A stretch of DNA of 64,000 nt from Anaerolineales bacterium (GTDB lineage Bacteria; Chloroflexota; Anaerolineae; 4572-78; J111), in NCBI GenBank assembly GCA_020634855.1, contig JACKAU010000006.1, positions 501,889 to 565,888 of the forward strand. The letters run 5' to 3'. A program made the position numbers and the translations under genes. Shown piece after piece: positions 32,580-40,991 of this stretch (the first letter of the stretch is position 1; the number at the start of each line of letters is the position of its first letter). The notes under the pieces were generated by a model. It searched no databases. It was given only the letters and a program-made list of their open reading frames with translations, and was not told where the DNA came from.

Positions 32580-33941
32580 CTATTTCCAGGCGGGGTCTTC
32601 GGCAGCCTCAGCCATATCGGTTCGGCGTTGGTCGATATTTTTGAGTACGTCTTCGGGCGAAGCGGCATCGGTGAACATGGCCGTCAAATCTTGCCCAATG
32701 TCCATCCACTGTGGATTGACATAATTGACGGCAGTTTGATAAACGGTTCCTTGTTTAGTATAGGTGTTAATAAAAGCCTGCTGTTCCGGTGATAATTCAA
32801 CGCCCAAGCCTTCAAAACTGAGCATGGTGAAAGCAGGTTCATTATCCAGGAAATATTGCAAATTTTCCGGTCGGGTCAAGAATTCAAAATAAGCCTTGGC
32901 CGCGTCAATATTCTTCGAACCGGAGTAGATGAACTTGCTAGGAGCCGCCGGATTGACATTCCAGATTTGGTTATCGGCCAGGGGCATCACAAAGTAACCA
33001 AAGGTATCCGCCGATACCTCAGGATACGCGGCTTCAACTTGCTCGCCCAGAGCCAGGCGGTTGACGGTCATGGCATATTCGCCGCTAGCCATCGCCTTTT
33101 CAGTATCAGCAAACGTATTAGATAACGCATCTTCACCAAAGTATCCCAATTCATACATCTCTTGTAGTTGCTGCAAGGCTTCCTGCATGATAGGAACATC
33201 GGCAAACTTTGTTTCGTTGGCGTTCAAGGCTTCAGCCAAACCGGGGTTTGCCGCTTCATAATCGGGACCTATTTCGGGGAACCACAAGACATGGTGCCAG
33301 CCGTCTGAAACCGGTTCGTAGATAGGGGTGATCCCGGCATCCAGAATAGCCTGATTGATCGCTTTGAACTCTTCATAGGTGGTGGGTACGCTTAAGCCCA
33401 GGTCCGCAAAGATTTGCTTGTTATAGGCAATTACCCAGGAACCGCCGGTTGTATCCCAGATCGTCAGTCCATAGACCTCATCATTCAAGCTAACCTGATC
33501 GACGGACAGCGGATCCATCCGCTGCACCCATTCTTCATTGGTCAGGGGTACGGCGTTCTTCTCAACATCGTAAAGAACCTTGATGTCGGTCTTTCCGCTC
33601 TGACCGCCAAAAATATCTGTCGCTTCGCCTGTGTTTAATTTCGTGGTCAGCACATTAAAGTACTGATCAGACGGAACAATCTGAAAGTCGATGTGGATGC
33701 CGGTCTCTGCCTCAAACTGCTTGGCCAGTTCCATTTCCGCATCCCTGATCCATTCCTGGCTGGCAAGGTAGGTCAAGGTCACACTTTCTTGCGGCTCCGA
33801 TGTAGCCGTAACCTCGGCTTCTTTTTCAACGACAACAGTCTCGGCCGCCTTCTCTACATTTGTTTCCGGGGTTGCACTGCCACAACCGGCAAACACCCCC
33901 ATTAGTACGACTGCAAGGATGAGATATACAAACTTTTTCAT
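32580..33941 (-). CDS. Sugar ABC transporter substrate-binding lipoprotein (family 1)
   Basis: 453 residues. Lipoprotein signal MKKFVYLILAVVLMGVFAGC with lipobox VFAGC, then an acidic linker (about 25-55) and the SBP_bac_1 fold (VTLTYLASQEWIRDAEMELAK, GEATDIFGGQSGKTD, GGSWVIAYNKQIFADLGL, WHHVLWFPE). AAGGAGGG precedes ATG 33941. First gene of the operon behind a strong promoter covered by LacI-type operators. It binds the imported sugar outside the membrane; the family assignment is firm, the ligand is inferred to be an alpha-linked xylo- or gluco-oligosaccharide from the GH31 partner. Confidence 0.93.
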   Translation of the reverse strand: MKKFVYLILAVVLMGVFAGCGSATPETNVEKAAETVVVEKEAEVTATSEPQESVTLTYLASQEWIRDAEMELAKQFEAETGIHIDFQIVPSDQYFNVLTTKLNTGEATDIFGGQSGKTDIKVLYDVEKNAVPLTNEEWVQRMDPLSVDQVSLNDEVYGLTIWDTTGGSWVIAYNKQIFADLGLSVPTTYEEFKAINQAILDAGITPIYEPVSDGWHHVLWFPEIGPDYEAANPGLAEALNANETKFADVPIMQEALQQLQEMYELGYFGEDALSNTFADTEKAMASGEYAMTVNRLALGEQVEAAYPEVSADTFGYFVMPLADNQIWNVNPAAPSKFIYSGSKNIDAAKAYFEFLTRPENLQYFLDNEPAFTMLSFEGLGVELSPEQQAFINTYTKQGTVYQTAVNYVNPQWMDIGQDLTAMFTDAASPEDVLKNIDQRRTDMAEAAEDPAWK

Positions 33942-34143
33942 TCTAAAAAACCCTCCTTGGTTAAGGTATCATCATTGAATGAACTACTTGGATCTACAAA
34001 ATAGAACCATGTTTAGCCTTGTTTCTATAATAGCACCTCCCGGAGATAATCTAATTATCCTTTTAATTGGCTGGATTTGATTGATATTGGTCGTCCCTAT
34101 AGGACTTGTCACGAGATCTCGTCTATCTTAATCTCAAATACTT

Positions 34144-34210
34144 GTAAATGCTACCGGTAGCATTTACGGTAATGCTTACAAAAAATACCATACATCAATC
34201 TAAATGTCAA
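34144..34210 (-). promoter_or_regulatory. Promoter of the sugar operon with two overlapping LacI-type operators
   Basis: On the minus strand TTGACA (34205-34210) and TATTTT (34182-34187) are 17 bp apart. Just downstream, covering the start point, are a perfect 24-bp palindrome (34144-34167; arm GTAAATGCTACC with central CG) and an overlapping site at 34156-34179. The second site matches the operator before lacI in 21 of 24 bases. Repression by the LacI-family protein at 34501 is the natural reading. Confidence 0.82.
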
Positions 34211-34381
34211 GAACCGATAAAGGGTGGCTGGAGCGATATTTAGGGGCCAACAAGCCGGAGTAAAAACTCAACAACTATACTTTCACGAAAATTTGTGCAC
34301 AATCTATACCCGTTTTGCTGAGTCAATGGAGGAACAAGCGCCTATTCATAGAATAATTCTCTGCCCCACCCTTTTGCGCTG

Positions 34382-34468
34382 TTGACAGCCGGGTTGAAGC
34401 GTGCTAAGATTAATTGCTAATATTCTGTGGTATCGACTTCCGCCGTAAGCATTTACGGTAGTGCTTAC
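34382..34468 (+). promoter_or_regulatory. Promoter and operator of the LacI-family gene
   Basis: TTGACA (34382-34387) and TAAGAT (34405-34410) with 17-bp spacing. An operator at 34445-34468 (halves GTAAGCATTTAC and GTAAGCACTACC, central CG) lies about 30 bases into the transcript and ends 33 bases before the TTG start, consistent with autoregulation. Confidence 0.75.
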
Positions 34469-34500
34469 AGTACACACTGCTACACGATGGAGATTACTTC

Positions 34501-35556
34501 TTGAATAAAAAACCAACCATTGCGGATATAGCCCGCGCTGCCGGGGTTTCATTGGCTACTGTTTCCAGAATCCTGAACAATAAACCGGATGTTTCAGAAA
34601 AAACTCGCAAACACGTTCTTAAAATTATCGACGAGCAGGGGTATACTCCCCAAACCCAATGGCAGCAAATTGCTTCAGGGAAAAGCCGAACCATTTCCAT
34701 GCTCTATCCGCGAGATTATGCTGCTTTTAACCCCCTGGCACTACAATTCATTGTGGGGGCAACGGAAGCATGCGAGGAAAGAAATTACTTCTTGAACCTG
34801 ATTACCAAATCTTTAACTGAAACCAGTCTTTTGGGCATGTATCGTAGTGGACAAACCGACGGAATGATTTTAATGGAATTACGCATGGTCGATTGGCGTG
34901 TGGAGCTATTACGCCAGCAACAGTTACCGTTTGTGGCTATTGGACATTGCGAGGACAATACTGATGTAAGTTATGTAGACCTGGATTTTGAAACGCTGGT
35001 AATGAATGCGGTCGATCATCTGTTCAACTTGGGGCATAGAAATATCGGCTTTATATCCATTGTGCCGGATTCAAAACGTAAAAGATATGGCCCCACGGTC
35101 AGGGCAGCCGAGGGCTATTACCAGGCTTCTGTCAAATATGGGTTGACACGGTTTTTTCGCGAAACCTATATGGACCTAGCTGATATCAAACTTGCTACGC
35201 TTAGTATGGTAGACGAACAACCTCAAATAACCGCTATTGTTACGGCTAACGACGCCGCAATTGCGGGTGTACTGAATGCGATACAAACATTGGAACTGCG
35301 TATCCCGGAAGATATGTCGATTGTAGGCCTAACGACTGATCAGGTAGCTGAGATAGTCACCCCACCTTTAACTGCCTTCCGTTTTCCATCTCGGTCAATG
35401 GGATATCAAGCAGGGCAAACATTGATTGATAGGCTGGAAGGTGTCAGCGACGAGATCAAACAGGTCCTGATTCAGCCCGAATTGGTTATACGAGGCAGTA
35501 CCGGCCCCATGCGATCAACCCCCCAGGAAGTCCAAATTGTCTCAGGATACAAATAG
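34501..35556 (+). CDS. LacI-family transcriptional regulator
   Basis: 351 residues. Helix-turn-helix PTIADIARAAGVSLATVSRIL (5-25) and hinge region, then a periplasmic-binding-protein-like effector domain (RTISMLYPRDYAAFNPLAL, FVAIGHCEDNTDVSYVDLD, LGHRNIGFISI, TAIVTANDAAIAGVLNAI). TTG start at 34501 with GGAG ten bases upstream. Divergent from the sugar importer operon; the same 24-bp operator occurs before both. It probably releases DNA when the imported sugar or its product binds. Confidence 0.94.
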   Translation: MNKKPTIADIARAAGVSLATVSRILNNKPDVSEKTRKHVLKIIDEQGYTPQTQWQQIASGKSRTISMLYPRDYAAFNPLALQFIVGATEACEERNYFLNLITKSLTETSLLGMYRSGQTDGMILMELRMVDWRVELLRQQQLPFVAIGHCEDNTDVSYVDLDFETLVMNAVDHLFNLGHRNIGFISIVPDSKRKRYGPTVRAAEGYYQASVKYGLTRFFRETYMDLADIKLATLSMVDEQPQITAIVTANDAAIAGVLNAIQTLELRIPEDMSIVGLTTDQVAEIVTPPLTAFRFPSRSMGYQAGQTLIDRLEGVSDEIKQVLIQPELVIRGSTGPMRSTPQEVQIVSGYK

Positions 35557-35581
35557 GCTCTGTTGAAATATCAACAGAGCC
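35556..35581 (+). terminator. Stem-loop at the end of the LacI-family gene
   Basis: GGCTCTGTTGA (35556-35566) pairs perfectly with TCAACAGAGCC (35571-35581), loop AATA, and begins at the last base of the stop codon. No T-run follows, so it may protect the mRNA 3' end and not terminate on its own. Confidence 0.55.
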
Positions 35582-35787
35582 AGATTAGGGCATACAGAAA
35601 TAAGCACCCCTATACTACAGTTGGACTTACCACGATCTAGTGGTGGACCGCTTTTCATGATCCTGTCTGTATGGGTATTTAGCCTCTTAAGGGCGGCGCA
35701 CTCGGCTGCCTGATCCCCATGGAAATTGCCAGAGAATGCAATAGTCGGCCAGACCAGATCACTATGGGATACCGTGTTATTTAAAGA

Positions 35788-36543
35788 TCACCACGGGATC
35801 GTTGTGTTTTCCCAGCGCGTAAACGTACCCGTTGGCTCATCCGGGCCGAGCAACGCCACGCGCACCACCTCGCGAGAACCGTCCTCGACCGACTCCGTGC
35901 CTTCATAGCCATTGAGGTTCGTCTTGGTGAAGGCCGGGGAAACCAAGTTGACCTTGATCCCGGTTGACTCAAGCTCGATCATCATAGCGAGCGTTACGGC
36001 GTTGAGGGCCGTCTTCGACGCAGGATATACGGGGCTGTACATCTGGCGGTAGGGGAAGGTCGGGTCTGCGTTCGCCGCCAGCGAGCCAACGCCGCTTGAG
36101 ACGTTAACGATGCGCGCATCCGACGACTCGCGCAGAAGCGGCAGCATCGCCTGGTACACGGCCAGGACACCGAACACGTTCGTCTCCCACACCGCCCGCA
36201 CCTCATCAAGAGAGACGTTGCTTGGAAGCGTTATCTGGGCGTACTCCTGCAGGGACAAGTCGCCCTTTCTCGTATTCGAGATAGCCGCGTTTTGGACCAG
36301 TAGATCGAGGCGACCAAATTCCTCGTGGATACGCTCCGCCGCGGCCCTGATCGAAGCCTGATCCGTTACATCAAGTTGGAGCGCGATGGCACCCGACCCA
36401 ATTGCTTTGGCCGCAGCCTCGCCGCGCTCGAAATTGCGCGACCCGACGAACACCGTGAGGCCGTTTGCCACGAGTTCTTTGGCAACCTGAAAACCGACTC
36501 CTTGATTGGCCCCGGTGACCAGGGCGACACGTTTGTCATTCAT
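35788..36543 (-). CDS. SDR-family oxidoreductase (carbonyl-reductase-like)
   Basis: 251 residues. TGANQGVGFQVA cofactor loop, SRNFERGEAAAKAI (an Arg after beta-2 suggests NADPH), NAAIS, the active-site Ser in VNVSSGVG and YPASK with catalytic Tyr and Lys. The long insert before the YxxxK motif (NADPTFPYRQMYSPV) is seen in carbonyl-reductase-like SDRs. ATG 36543 has GGAGATAA upstream. Substrate unknown. Same strand as the next SDR, 150 bases away, but a spacer of repeated AATTGG units separates them, so cotranscription is uncertain. Confidence 0.9.
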   Translation of the reverse strand: MNDKRVALVTGANQGVGFQVAKELVANGLTVFVGSRNFERGEAAAKAIGSGAIALQLDVTDQASIRAAAERIHEEFGRLDLLVQNAAISNTRKGDLSLQEYAQITLPSNVSLDEVRAVWETNVFGVLAVYQAMLPLLRESSDARIVNVSSGVGSLAANADPTFPYRQMYSPVYPASKTALNAVTLAMMIELESTGIKVNLVSPAFTKTNLNGYEGTESVEDGSREVVRVALLGPDEPTGTFTRWENTTIPW

Positions 36544-36605
36544 AATTATCTCCTTTTATTTAGAGGCTTAGGATCGTGAATTAAATAACTTCCACATTTG
36601 AGTTT

Positions 36606-36662
36606 GGGTAATTGGTAAATAGGTATTGGTAATTCAATCTCTAATTACCAATTACCAATTAC
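36606..36662. repeat. Low-complexity inverted tract (GGTAATTGG / CCAATTACC)
   Basis: GGTAATTGG-type units at 36608-36635 are answered by inverted AATTACC units at 36642-36662. It is a generic intergenic repeat between the two SDR genes and could form a weak hairpin. Confidence 0.6.
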
Positions 36663-36699
36663 TACTCTTGAAGTAGGGAACTTATTTAAATCTCATTTC

Positions 36700-37425
36700 T
36701 TAGCTCTCCATCGGCATGCCTATTTCGGCGGGTTCGTGGATGGCCGCTTCCAGGATTTTGAGAGCGACATCTTCAGCCGAGTCAGGTGTGGGCATCGGTC
36801 CGTCGCCGCCCGGACGCCAGTTAGCCATGTTTTCCTCGAACACGGCGTTCTTGCCAAAATCCGTGGCGGTCATGCCCGGATGAAACAGCACAACCCGAAT
36901 GTTATCGGCCGCCAGCTCATTGCGAGCCGTCAGGCTCAGGCCGTTCAGCGCGTACTTGGTCGAGGCATACGTGCCGATCCCCGGAATCGCCATTTTGCTC
37001 ACGTTAGAACTGATGTTTATAATGACGCCGCCGCCCTGCTCTTTCATCTTTGGTACAACCGCCTGTATCCCGTGGAGTGGCCCCAGCATATTCAGCTCGA
37101 TAATCTGGCGGTAGTGATCGGGATCGATCGTGGCGATCCAGCCCGCCACCGCTCGCCCGGCATTGTTGATCAGGATGTCAATCTGACCAAAGTGCGCGTA
37201 AGCTTGGTCGATCAAGGCTCTGACCTGAGCCGGGTCGGTCACATCGGTGGGAACGATCAGCGTTTCGGCCTGGGACGGTAGACTGTGGGCGACCACCGCC
37301 AATTTGTCGGCAGACCGCGCCGCGAGAACCAGTTTCGCGCCCGCCTCGGCGAAGACGCGGGCCGTCGCCGCGCCAATGCCCATCGAAGCGCCGGTAATAA
37401 TCACAACTTTGTCTTGTACTTCCAT
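36700..37425 (-). CDS. SDR-family oxidoreductase under TetR control
   Basis: 241 residues. TGASMGIGAATA loop, AARSADKLAVVAHSL, NNAGRAV, the Ser in INISSNVSKM, and YASTK with the catalytic Tyr and Lys, so a complete classical SDR. C-terminal SAEDVALKILEAAI resembles sugar and retinol dehydrogenase-like SDRs of broad specificity. ATG 37425 has CAGGAGGT upstream. It starts from a consensus promoter whose spacer is a TetR operator and is divergent from the TetR gene, so it is probably induced by the ligand of that repressor, perhaps a reactive carbonyl compound. Confidence 0.92.
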   Translation of the reverse strand: MEVQDKVVIITGASMGIGAATARVFAEAGAKLVLAARSADKLAVVAHSLPSQAETLIVPTDVTDPAQVRALIDQAYAHFGQIDILINNAGRAVAGWIATIDPDHYRQIIELNMLGPLHGIQAVVPKMKEQGGGVIINISSNVSKMAIPGIGTYASTKYALNGLSLTARNELAADNIRVVLFHPGMTATDFGKNAVFEENMANWRPGGDGPMPTPDSAEDVALKILEAAIHEPAEIGMPMES

Positions 37426-37452
37426 AATATACCTCCTGGTAATAGGTGACAG

Positions 37453-37537
37453 TTGTCAACTCCACTTACTTCGTGTAAAATGGAACTATGTTCCGTATTG
37501 TGTGTCATATTATACGGAACATAGTTCCGTTTGTCAA
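37453..37537. promoter_or_regulatory. Divergent promoters with twin TetR operators
   Basis: Minus strand (SDR): TTGACA (37532-37537), 17 bp, TATAAT (37509-37514); the operator GGAACATAGTTCC (37516-37528) fills the spacer. Plus strand (TetR): TTGTCA (37453-37458), 17 bp, TAAAAT (37476-37481), with the inverted copy GGAACTATGTTCC (37482-37494) directly after the -10. The two operators also form a 16-bp perfect inverted pair. Both promoters should be blocked by one repressor. Confidence 0.85.
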
Positions 37538-37562
37538 GCAGGAAATAGAGTGAGGATTAAAA

Positions 37563-38192
37563 ATGAGTAACCTGCCAGCCGATGAAAGCGATGACGCCGG
37601 GCGCGAGACCGCTCAGTCTCAGCCGGTGCGGGCCGACGCGCAACGGAATAAAGATGCCTTGTTGGAGGCAGCGTTAGCGGTGTTCGCCACTTCGGGGGTA
37701 GACGCTCCTGTACGGGAGATCGCGGCCAAGGCGGGCGTCGGCGTCGGTACGGTCTATCGCCATTTTCCGCAGCGGTCGGACCTGATCGTGGGGGTCTTTC
37801 GTCGTCAAGTCGATGCCTGTGCTGACGCCGCAGTGGTCCTGGCGGCGGACCATGCGCCGGGCGAGGCGCTGGCGCTGTGGTTGCAACGCTTCGCAGACTT
37901 CATCGCGACCAAACGCGGACTGGCCACGGCCTTGCACTCCGGAGACCCAGCCTACAACAGTTTGCCCGCCTATTTCGAGGAGCGATTCCAGCCTGCACTA
38001 AGAGATTTGCTCGATGCAGCGGCCAACGCTGGTGAAGTGCGGACTGACATCGATCCGGACGACCTCCTCAGAGCAGTTGCCAGCCTGTGTATGTCGGCTC
38101 ACTACGATCCTGACTTCGCGCGCCGCATGGTGGCTCTGCTCGTCGACGGGCTGCGCTACACCGCCAGCCCACCGGTGGATACGTCGAACTAA
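37563..38192 (+). CDS. TetR-family transcriptional repressor
   Basis: 209 residues. A disordered start (1-25) is followed by the TetR helix-turn-helix (about 28-75: ALLEAALAVFATSGVDAPV, REIAAKAGVGVGTVYRHFPQRSDLI) and an all-helical ligand domain. Divergent from the SDR at 36700, with two matched palindromic operators between them. This arrangement predicts control of itself and of the SDR, with release by a small hydrophobic ligand. Confidence 0.94.
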   Translation: MSNLPADESDDAGRETAQSQPVRADAQRNKDALLEAALAVFATSGVDAPVREIAAKAGVGVGTVYRHFPQRSDLIVGVFRRQVDACADAAVVLAADHAPGEALALWLQRFADFIATKRGLATALHSGDPAYNSLPAYFEERFQPALRDLLDAAANAGEVRTDIDPDDLLRAVASLCMSAHYDPDFARRMVALLVDGLRYTASPPVDTSN

Positions 38193-38237
38193 CTACTGCA
38201 AAAGTGCGGTAGAAGGCCCCATAAGGCGCTCACCGTA

Positions 38238-39854
38238 TCAGCAGATTGACTCACACACATCATCGACGGTCAGCCAGCCCGTACCGGGGAATAGGCGGGC
38301 CACTTGCGGCGCAAACAGCGGCGAAGCGCCCAGCACCTCGGCGGGTGAGCCATTGGCAATGACCTCGCCTTGGCTCATCAGCACCACTCGATTAGCGGCG
38401 ATGGCCGCCAGTTCAACATCGTGAGTCGCCAGCACAATCGCTGCGCCGGCGCGCTGCCGGCGTTGCAGCAGGTCGATCAACTGCTGCTTGGCCCGGTAAT
38501 CCAGGCCGCGAGTCGGTTCGTCCAAAAGTAGGGCGCCGGGGCAAGTGACCATGATTGCGGCCAGAGCCACCCGCTGCTGTTCTCCCACGCTGAGGTCACG
38601 GGGATAATCGTCGGCTTTGCCGGCCAACCCCAACTCGGCCAGCAGCGTCTCCGGGTCAACCGGGGCGTGCTGCGGCGGCAAGCCGTGGTTGCGCAGGGTG
38701 ACGGCCAACTCCTCCCGCACCGTATCGGCAAACAGCAGCGCGCCGGGGTTTTGGGGTAAATAGCCCACCTTCCGGCCAATATCGGCGACATCGCGCCCGG
38801 TTACGTTTTGATCATCGACCACAATTTGGCCCTGTTTGGGCCGCATCAGCCCCACCAGCGTTTTGAGCAGCGTGGTTTTGCCGGCCCCATTGCGGCCCAT
38901 CAAGGCCACAATTTCGCCGGGCCACACCTGCAAATCGACCCCTTGCACCACGGTTTGCCCCTTAAACGCCACCTGCACCCCTTCTGACCGAATATAGGGC
39001 CGGCCGGCCGGGGGCGACTCCGAATGGGATTTCGGCGCAATGGTACGCCCATCGAGCCAGCGGAGGCTGTGACGACGCCCCTCTTTGAGGGTTAACGGCA
39101 GGGGCGACCAGTCCAGTTTCTGCGCCACCTGCACCAACGGCGGGGTTAAATCGATCTGGGGCAGCACTTGGGCCGAGCTGCCTTGCACCAGATCGGAGCC
39201 GGTGGCGGGCAGGTAAATAATCTGATCCACAAAGGGCAGCACCCGCTCCAGTCGATGCTCGGCCAGCAGGATGGTTAGCCCCAGATCGGTGTTAAGACGC
39301 ACCAGAGCTTGCAGCACATCTTCCGCCGATTTAGGGTCAAGCTGCGAGGTCGGTTCATCGAGGACGAGAATTTGCGGTCGAAAGGCCAGCGCGGCGGCGA
39401 TGGCTACCCGCTGGCGCTCACCGCCGGACAGCGTATCGAGCTGCCGGTGGCGCAGCGGGGCCAAATCGAGCAAATCCAGCACCTCTTCCACGCGGATACG
39501 CATTTCTTGGGGCGGCATCGCGGCGTTTTCCAGGGCAAAGGCCAACTCGTCTTCCACCCGATCCATCACAAACTGCGCTTCCGGGGTTTGAAAGACAAAG
39601 CCCACATGACGGCTCATCACCTTGGGCGAGGCTTCAATCGGATCGAGGCCATTAACCGTAACGCCCCCGCTGATAACTCCCCCGCTAAAGTGTGGCGTAA
39701 GACCGTTGACGCAGCGCAGCAGGGTTGATTTGCCGGAGCCGGACGGCCCCACCACCAGCGCAAATTCGCCATCGAGCAGATGCAGGCTGATATTATCCAG
39801 AGCGGGCCGGTCGGCATTGGGGTAGGTAAAACTAACGTACTCAAATCGAATCAT
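38238..39854 (-). CDS. ECF transporter ATPase, fused EcfA1-EcfA2
   Basis: 538 residues with two ABC domains in one chain. First: GPSGSGKSTLLRCVNG, Q-loop FQTPEAQFVMDRVEDELAF (the A-Q pattern of EcfA), LSGGERQRVAIA and LDEPTSQLD. Second: GRNGAGKTTLLKTLVG, LPQNPGALLFADTVREELAV, LSVGEQQRVALA and LDEPTRGLD. Both sites look complete. ATG 39854 is chosen over TTG 39866, which would overlap the ribosome site. Last gene of a five-gene operon, powering vitamin import with the EcfT and S components just upstream. Confidence 0.94.
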   Translation of the reverse strand: MIRFEYVSFTYPNADRPALDNISLHLLDGEFALVVGPSGSGKSTLLRCVNGLTPHFSGGVISGGVTVNGLDPIEASPKVMSRHVGFVFQTPEAQFVMDRVEDELAFALENAAMPPQEMRIRVEEVLDLLDLAPLRHRQLDTLSGGERQRVAIAAALAFRPQILVLDEPTSQLDPKSAEDVLQALVRLNTDLGLTILLAEHRLERVLPFVDQIIYLPATGSDLVQGSSAQVLPQIDLTPPLVQVAQKLDWSPLPLTLKEGRRHSLRWLDGRTIAPKSHSESPPAGRPYIRSEGVQVAFKGQTVVQGVDLQVWPGEIVALMGRNGAGKTTLLKTLVGLMRPKQGQIVVDDQNVTGRDVADIGRKVGYLPQNPGALLFADTVREELAVTLRNHGLPPQHAPVDPETLLAELGLAGKADDYPRDLSVGEQQRVALAAIMVTCPGALLLDEPTRGLDYRAKQQLIDLLQRRQRAGAAIVLATHDVELAAIAANRVVLMSQGEVIANGSPAEVLGASPLFAPQVARLFPGTGWLTVDDVCESIC

Positions 39855-39875
39855 ATTTGGGTTCAACTCCCTGCA

Positions 39876-40991
39876 CTATGGCCCCCCTAACCCTCCGGCG
39901 GGGGGAATTTGTGGCTCCCCCCTTTGGGCGGTTGGGGAGGGCCGTTTGACACCTCGTTTGTTTTTCACCGGCAGCCGTAACGCCAGCAGCGCCGGAACCA
40001 ACAGCCCGGCGATGACCAGCCCTAGCAGCGGCTGAAAGGCCGGCCAGCTTAGTTGAGGATAGGGATAGAAAAAAATCGATGAGCGATCCAGGCCGGGCCA
40101 GGGTACGACAAACCCCGCCGCCGCCCCGACGGCTCCGGCCACAATCGCCCAGTCAGCGCCGGTCCACGGCTGCGGGCGGTAGTTGGTCCGCGATACGCGC
40201 CGGCCCACGCGCCACAGGATGCCCATAATCAGGCCGATGCCGGCCAGCAGCAGCAACAAGCCGCCAACGGCATAGCCCCACACCAGTCGCAGCAGCCAGC
40301 CGCCAATCAATAGCGTTAGCCCCAGCAAGATGGTCAGCCGGGTCAACGCATCGTGGCCGGCCTCATCGGTCGAGGCAAAGCCGCGAGCGGTCATGGCCTC
40401 GGCCAGTTGCAGCGCTCGCTCCAGCCCGCCCACCAGTAAGGGCATTACCAGGGGCAGCCAATCGCGCAGGCCGCGCAAGCGGTGGCCGCGCACGGCCTGC
40501 GCCTCACGGATATCGCGGGCGTGACGCAAGGTAACAGGAACAAAGGTAATGGCAATCGAAACCATAATCGCCACCGGAAAGAAAGCCTGCGGCACCAGCC
40601 GGATCAGTTGGCGAATGGTGACGGCTTGATTGAACACGGTGAAAGCCGCAAACAGGCCGGTCAACACCAGCCCGTTAAGCGTACCGTAAACCAGGGCCTC
40701 CAGCGTCACCGGCCCGCCCAAATAAGGTATTGCCGGGGGGATAACAAACAGCACCGTACGGCCAAAATGGACACTGAGCGCGTTGAATATGGCCGAAAAC
40801 GTGACCACAAACAGGCCAAAGCGCAGGATAGAAAACGGCAGCGGGGAGGTGCTAAGGTCCAGCCGCTGAATGGCCGCGCGGACAACGGCAATGGCCGCCA
40901 ACACCAGCCCGACGTACCAGGGGTTACGGGTAGTAGACAGAATCATCAGGGTGGCTCCCACCCAAACCAACCAGGCTGCCGCGTGATTCAC
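39876..40991 (-). CDS. ECF transporter T component (EcfT/CbiQ)
   Basis: 371 residues. Membrane coupling protein with the cytoplasmic signatures of the family: ARDIREAQAVRGHRLRG (first A-R-G motif) and EAMTARGFASTD (second), which dock on the ATPases. Additional C-terminal helices (WGYAVGGLLLLLAGIGLIMG, GLVIAGLLVPALL) follow. The last about 25 residues (KRPSPTAQRGEPQIPPAGGLGGP) are encoded by a dispersed GC-rich repeat, so the C-terminus was extended by repeat insertion. GTG start overlaps the S component stop (GTGA), indicating tight coupling. Confidence 0.92.
   Translation of the reverse strand: MNHAAAWLVWVGATLMILSTTRNPWYVGLVLAAIAVVRAAIQRLDLSTSPLPFSILRFGLFVVTFSAIFNALSVHFGRTVLFVIPPAIPYLGGPVTLEALVYGTLNGLVLTGLFAAFTVFNQAVTIRQLIRLVPQAFFPVAIMVSIAITFVPVTLRHARDIREAQAVRGHRLRGLRDWLPLVMPLLVGGLERALQLAEAMTARGFASTDEAGHDALTRLTILLGLTLLIGGWLLRLVWGYAVGGLLLLLAGIGLIMGILWRVGRRVSRTNYRPQPWTGADWAIVAGAVGAAAGFVVPWPGLDRSSIFFYPYPQLSWPAFQPLLGLVIAGLLVPALLALRLPVKNKRGVKRPSPTAQRGEPQIPPAGGLGGP
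39881..39950. repeat. Dispersed GC-rich repeat, copy inside the EcfT 3' end
   Basis: GGCCCCCCTAACCC at 39883 followed by GGGGGGAATTTG and a CTCCCCC...TTGGGGAGGGCC half. The same sequence pattern occurs at 45210-45280. It is translated as the C-terminal tail of EcfT. Confidence 0.75.
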
